A stretch of 7,516 nucleotides of DNA from Pseudomonadota bacterium (GTDB lineage Bacteria > Pseudomonadota > Gammaproteobacteria > Xanthomonadales > Xanthomonadaceae), in contig JAEWZE010000259.1 in NCBI GenBank assembly GCA_023395465.1, positions 1-7,516 of the forward strand, in the 5' to 3' direction. A program made the translations under genes and the position numbers. The notes beneath the pieces were generated by a model that did no database searches, had not been told where the DNA came from, and saw only the letters and a list, made by a program, of their open reading frames with translations. Positions 6,033-7,516 of the stretch are shown piece by piece; within the stretch, counting starts at the first letter, position 1, and every line of letters starts with the position of its first letter.

Positions 6033-6063
6033 TGTCTGGCGCAATGGTGGCCTGTCCGACCCC

Positions 6064-6288
6064 ATGGTTCGCGCCGTGTACGTCTGCATCTGCAATGGCA
6101 TTACCGACCACGACATCCGCCGCGCCGCCGAAGCCGGTTGCGGCACGCTGTCGGAACTGACGATGCGCACCGGCGTCGGCGCCTGCTGCGGCAGCTGCGT
6201 CGAGACCGCCACGGCCCTGCTCGAGGAAGCCCGCCCGGCGGCGCCGGGCCTGCTGGTCTCGCTGCCCCTGGTCGCACGAGCGGCCTGA
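6064..6288 (+). CDS. bfd: Bacterioferritin-associated ferredoxin Bfd
   Basis: A 74-residue [2Fe-2S] protein that docks on bacterioferritin and donates electrons through its haem to reduce and release stored iron. Cluster ligands are the CxC pair Cys8/Cys10 (VCICNGIT) and the CxxC pair Cys42/Cys45 (CCGSC), the BFD-like fold signature; Cys41 and Cys26 are extra. Length is close to E. coli Bfd (64), with a longer C-terminal tail (about 58-74). ATG 6064 is the only start that fits the conserved N-terminus (VRAVYVCICNG), although no good Shine-Dalgarno is visible (GGTGG at 6046-6050 is 13 nt away). A Fur box lies 31 bp upstream and bfr is the next gene, 240 bp downstream, so the pair forms an iron storage and mobilisation module with probably separate promoters. 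Confidence 0.95.
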   Translation: MVRAVYVCICNGITDHDIRRAAEAGCGTLSELTMRTGVGACCGSCVETATALLEEARPAAPGLLVSLPLVARAA

Positions 6289-6297
6289 AAGGCACGC

Positions 6298-6315
6298 CGC
6301 GGCCTGCGGGCCGCG
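6298..6315 (+). terminator. Hairpin after bfd
   Basis: CGCGGCC (6298-6304), loop TGCG, GGCCGCG (6309-6315) make a 7-bp GC stem 9 bp after the bfd stop, followed only by TTCGT. It is a probable terminator that would separate bfd from bfr, with modest confidence because the T-tract is poor. Confidence 0.45.
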
Positions 6316-6494
6316 TTCGTGCGCGAGGTCCAACCCCGCACCGACTGCAGCGTCCTGCAATCGCCTGCGCCTCGCCGCGATGACGGCTCGCTGTCGCGTC
6401 CCATGCGGTCGTGAAAGCGGCCAACGTGCGACCCGCAGGGCGCGCGACGCGGATGCACTCCATTCCCGTTCCGGCAAAACCGGCCGCACGGCGC

Positions 6495-6500
6495 TAGAGT
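6495..6500 (+). promoter_or_regulatory. Possible -10 box of bfr
   Basis: TAGAGT within GCTAGAGTGC lies 28 bp before the bfr start and would give a leader of roughly 20 nt. No good -35 is spaced correctly (TTCCGG at 6469-6474 is 20 bp away). No Fur box is seen in the 240-bp bfd-bfr gap, so bfr may not share bfd's iron repression. I see no gene in 6289-6528. Confidence 0.3.
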
Positions 6501-6528
6501 GCCCGTCTCAGGCCGCAGGGAGCACCCG

Positions 6529-6999
6529 ATGAAAGGCGACGCACAGGTCATCCGTTATCTCAACCAGGCGCTCTACAACGAGCTGACCGCGATCAACCAG
6601 TACTTCCTGCACGCCAAGATGCTGAAGAACTGGGGCCTGGAGGAACTGGCCAAGCACGAGTACGAGGAATCGATCGACGAGATGAAGCACGCGGACGTGC
6701 TGTCCGAGCGCATCCTGTTCCTCGAGGGGCTGCCCAACTTCCAGGCGCTGGGCAAGCTGAAGATCGGGGAGAATCCGATCGAGATCCTGCGCTGCGACCT
6801 GGCGCTCGAACTCGAAGGCATCCCGGTGCTGCGCGAGGCGATCGCGTACTGCGAGACCGCCGGCGACTACGTCAGCCGCAAGCTGTTCGCCGACATCCTC
6901 GCGAACGAGGAAGAGCACGTGGACTGGCTGGAAACCCAGCTCGACCTGGTCGAACGCATCGGCGAGCAGAACTACCTGCAGAGCAAGATCGAGGACTGA
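6529..6999 (+). CDS. bfr: Bacterioferritin (haem-containing iron storage protein)
   Basis: A 156-residue ferritin-superfamily four-helix protein (E. coli Bfr is 158 aa) that assembles into a 24-mer cage, oxidises Fe2+ and stores it as mineral. All ferroxidase ligands are present at the E. coli positions: Glu18, Glu51, His54, Glu94, Glu127 and His130. The haem ligand Met52 (DEMKH) is also present, so this is the haem-binding, catalytically competent type. ATG 6529 is chosen because AGGGAG (6517-6522) is 6 nt upstream and the protein begins MKGD like other bacterioferritins; an upstream in-frame GTG (6499) would add ten residues that do not belong. The partner gene bfd is immediately upstream. 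It is convergent with the partial HPt gene. Confidence 0.97.
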   Translation: MKGDAQVIRYLNQALYNELTAINQYFLHAKMLKNWGLEELAKHEYEESIDEMKHADVLSERILFLEGLPNFQALGKLKIGENPIEILRCDLALELEGIPVLREAIAYCETAGDYVSRKLFADILANEEEHVDWLETQLDLVERIGEQNYLQSKIED

Positions 7000-7000
7000 G

Positions 7001-7026
7001 CGCGCGCCGGGCCTCCGGCACGCGCG
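7001..7026. terminator. Bidirectional GC hairpin between bfr and the HPt gene
   Basis: A 10-bp stem (7001-7010 with 7015-7026, 2-nt bulge at 7020-7021, loop GCCT) fills the 31-bp gap between the two convergent stop codons. Position strongly suggests shared termination. There is no T-tract on either strand. Confidence 0.55.
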
Positions 7027-7030
7027 TGTC

Positions 7031-7516
7031 TCAGGCCTGCTGGGTCGCCGCGCGCCGCGCGAGCAACTGCTGGCGGGCGCGGGCGAACTCGTTGGCGATC
7101 AGGGCCACCGCCACGGCGGGACGCTCGAGCGAGCGTTCGCGCGCGGCCAGTTCGACCCGCTTGGCCGCCGCCGACAGCGACATCGCGCCGAGGTTGGCGC
7201 TGGACGACTTCAGCGAATGCGCCGCCTCGCGCAGGGCGTCGTAGTCGGGACCGGCAGCAGCACTCTCAAGCGCCCTGACCAGCCGCGGCGTGTCTTCCAG
7301 GAACACGTCGACCAGGCGCTCGACCTCGTCGCCGAGCATGGCCTGCAGGTCTTCCAGGATCGTGGGATCGAGGACCGGCGCTAGCACCCGCTGCGGTGCG
7401 GGCGGTGCCGGTGCCGGTGCCGCGGCGACGCCGGGCGCGGGCGTGGTCGGCGTGCCCTGCGTGGCGGGTGCCGCGGAAGGGGCCGGTTCGGTGCGACGGG
7501 GCGGGGCGGGTACGAC
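7031..7516 (-). CDS. Histidine phosphotransfer (HPt) domain, C-terminal part of a protein running off the window (probably a hybrid sensor kinase)
   Basis: An incomplete gene: the frame has no stop up to the right edge, so 161 C-terminal residues are visible and the start lies beyond 7516. Visible residues 1-43 form a Pro/Ala-rich, low-complexity linker, including three Ala-Pro dipeptides encoded by a GGTGCC repeat. From about residue 48 comes an HPt four-helix domain with phospho-acceptor His100 in AAHSLKSSSANLGA and the typical LESAAAGPDYDALREAAH lead-in. HPt domains pass phosphate between receivers in His-Asp relays. The flexible linker ahead of a terminal HPt is typical of large hybrid kinases, but a separate linker-HPt protein is possible. 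A GTG at 7387 could start a free 118-aa HPt, but I see no reason to prefer it because the open frame continues upstream. It is convergent with bfr; the signal is unknown. Confidence 0.8.
   Translation of the reverse strand, partial: VVPAPPRRTEPAPSAAPATQGTPTTPAPGVAAAPAPAPPAPQRVLAPVLDPTILEDLQAMLGDEVERLVDVFLEDTPRLVRALESAAAGPDYDALREAAHSLKSSSANLGAMSLSAAAKRVELAARERSLERPAVAVALIANEFARARQQLLARRAATQQA
7404..7421. repeat. Hexanucleotide repeat GGTGCC x3
   Basis: Three perfect tandem copies of GGTGCC (7404-7421) encode alternating Ala and Pro on the minus strand in the linker before the HPt domain. Copy number could vary between strains without breaking the frame. Confidence 0.7.

Noticed and set aside
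5302..6063. A long open frame that would fuse a 254-residue N-terminus to Bfd
   Set aside because: It runs through rppH in another frame. The Bfd fold begins at ATG 6064, just after a Fur box and -35 element, so the upstream part is a shadow.

Overview
The window is very GC-rich (roughly two thirds G+C by eye) and looks like chromosomal DNA of a gammaproteobacterium of the Xanthomonadaceae/Lysobacteraceae (Lysobacter/Luteimonas type). The basis is an RpfF-family crotonase facing an RpfC-type hybrid kinase tail to tail, the arrangement known from Xanthomonas, together with E. coli-like RppH, Bfd and bacterioferritin. The genus is inference. No integrase, transposase or CRISPR is visible.

Left part (193-4988) is one coherent lipid-signal locus. 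A beta-ketoacyl-ACP synthase (193-1470, +) overlaps by 16 bp an RpfF-like enoyl-CoA hydratase/thioesterase-family protein (1455-2363, +). Convergent to these is an RpfC-like membrane hybrid histidine kinase with HisKA, HATPase, receiver and HPt domains (2526-4631, -). Divergent from the kinase, across a 93-bp spacer carrying TTCCG/CGGAA half-sites, is a small discrete acyl carrier protein (4725-4988, +). The inferred logic is that the ACP carries the acyl chain, the KAS elongates it, the RpfF-like enzyme dehydrates and/or releases it as a DSF-like cis-2-unsaturated fatty acid, and the kinase senses the product. A signal synthase with its own KAS and ACP is not the classical rpfB-rpfF/rpfC-rpfG layout. 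No HD-GYP regulator (RpfG) or acyl-CoA ligase (RpfB) is present here.

Middle (4989-5404): 4989-5193 (205 bp) holds no gene I can support. An elongator tRNA-Met(CAU) lies at 5194-5270 (-), with its 3' end facing the lipid-signal locus and a good sigma-70 promoter (TTGACG-17-GACAAT) upstream.

Right part (5405-7516) is housekeeping. rppH (RNA pyrophosphohydrolase, +) is followed by a strong Fur box and bfd (bacterioferritin-associated ferredoxin, +), then bfr (haem bacterioferritin, +). Convergent to bfr is the C-terminal end of a gene running off the right edge (7031-7516, -): a Pro/Ala-rich linker followed by a histidine phosphotransfer domain, probably the tail of another hybrid sensor kinase. 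GC-rich hairpins without long T-tracts sit between the convergent pairs (2498-2524, 7001-7026) and after bfd (6298-6315).

The first 192 bases contain no supported gene. They begin with a run of 14 G (6-19), which may be a sequencing or assembly edge effect.
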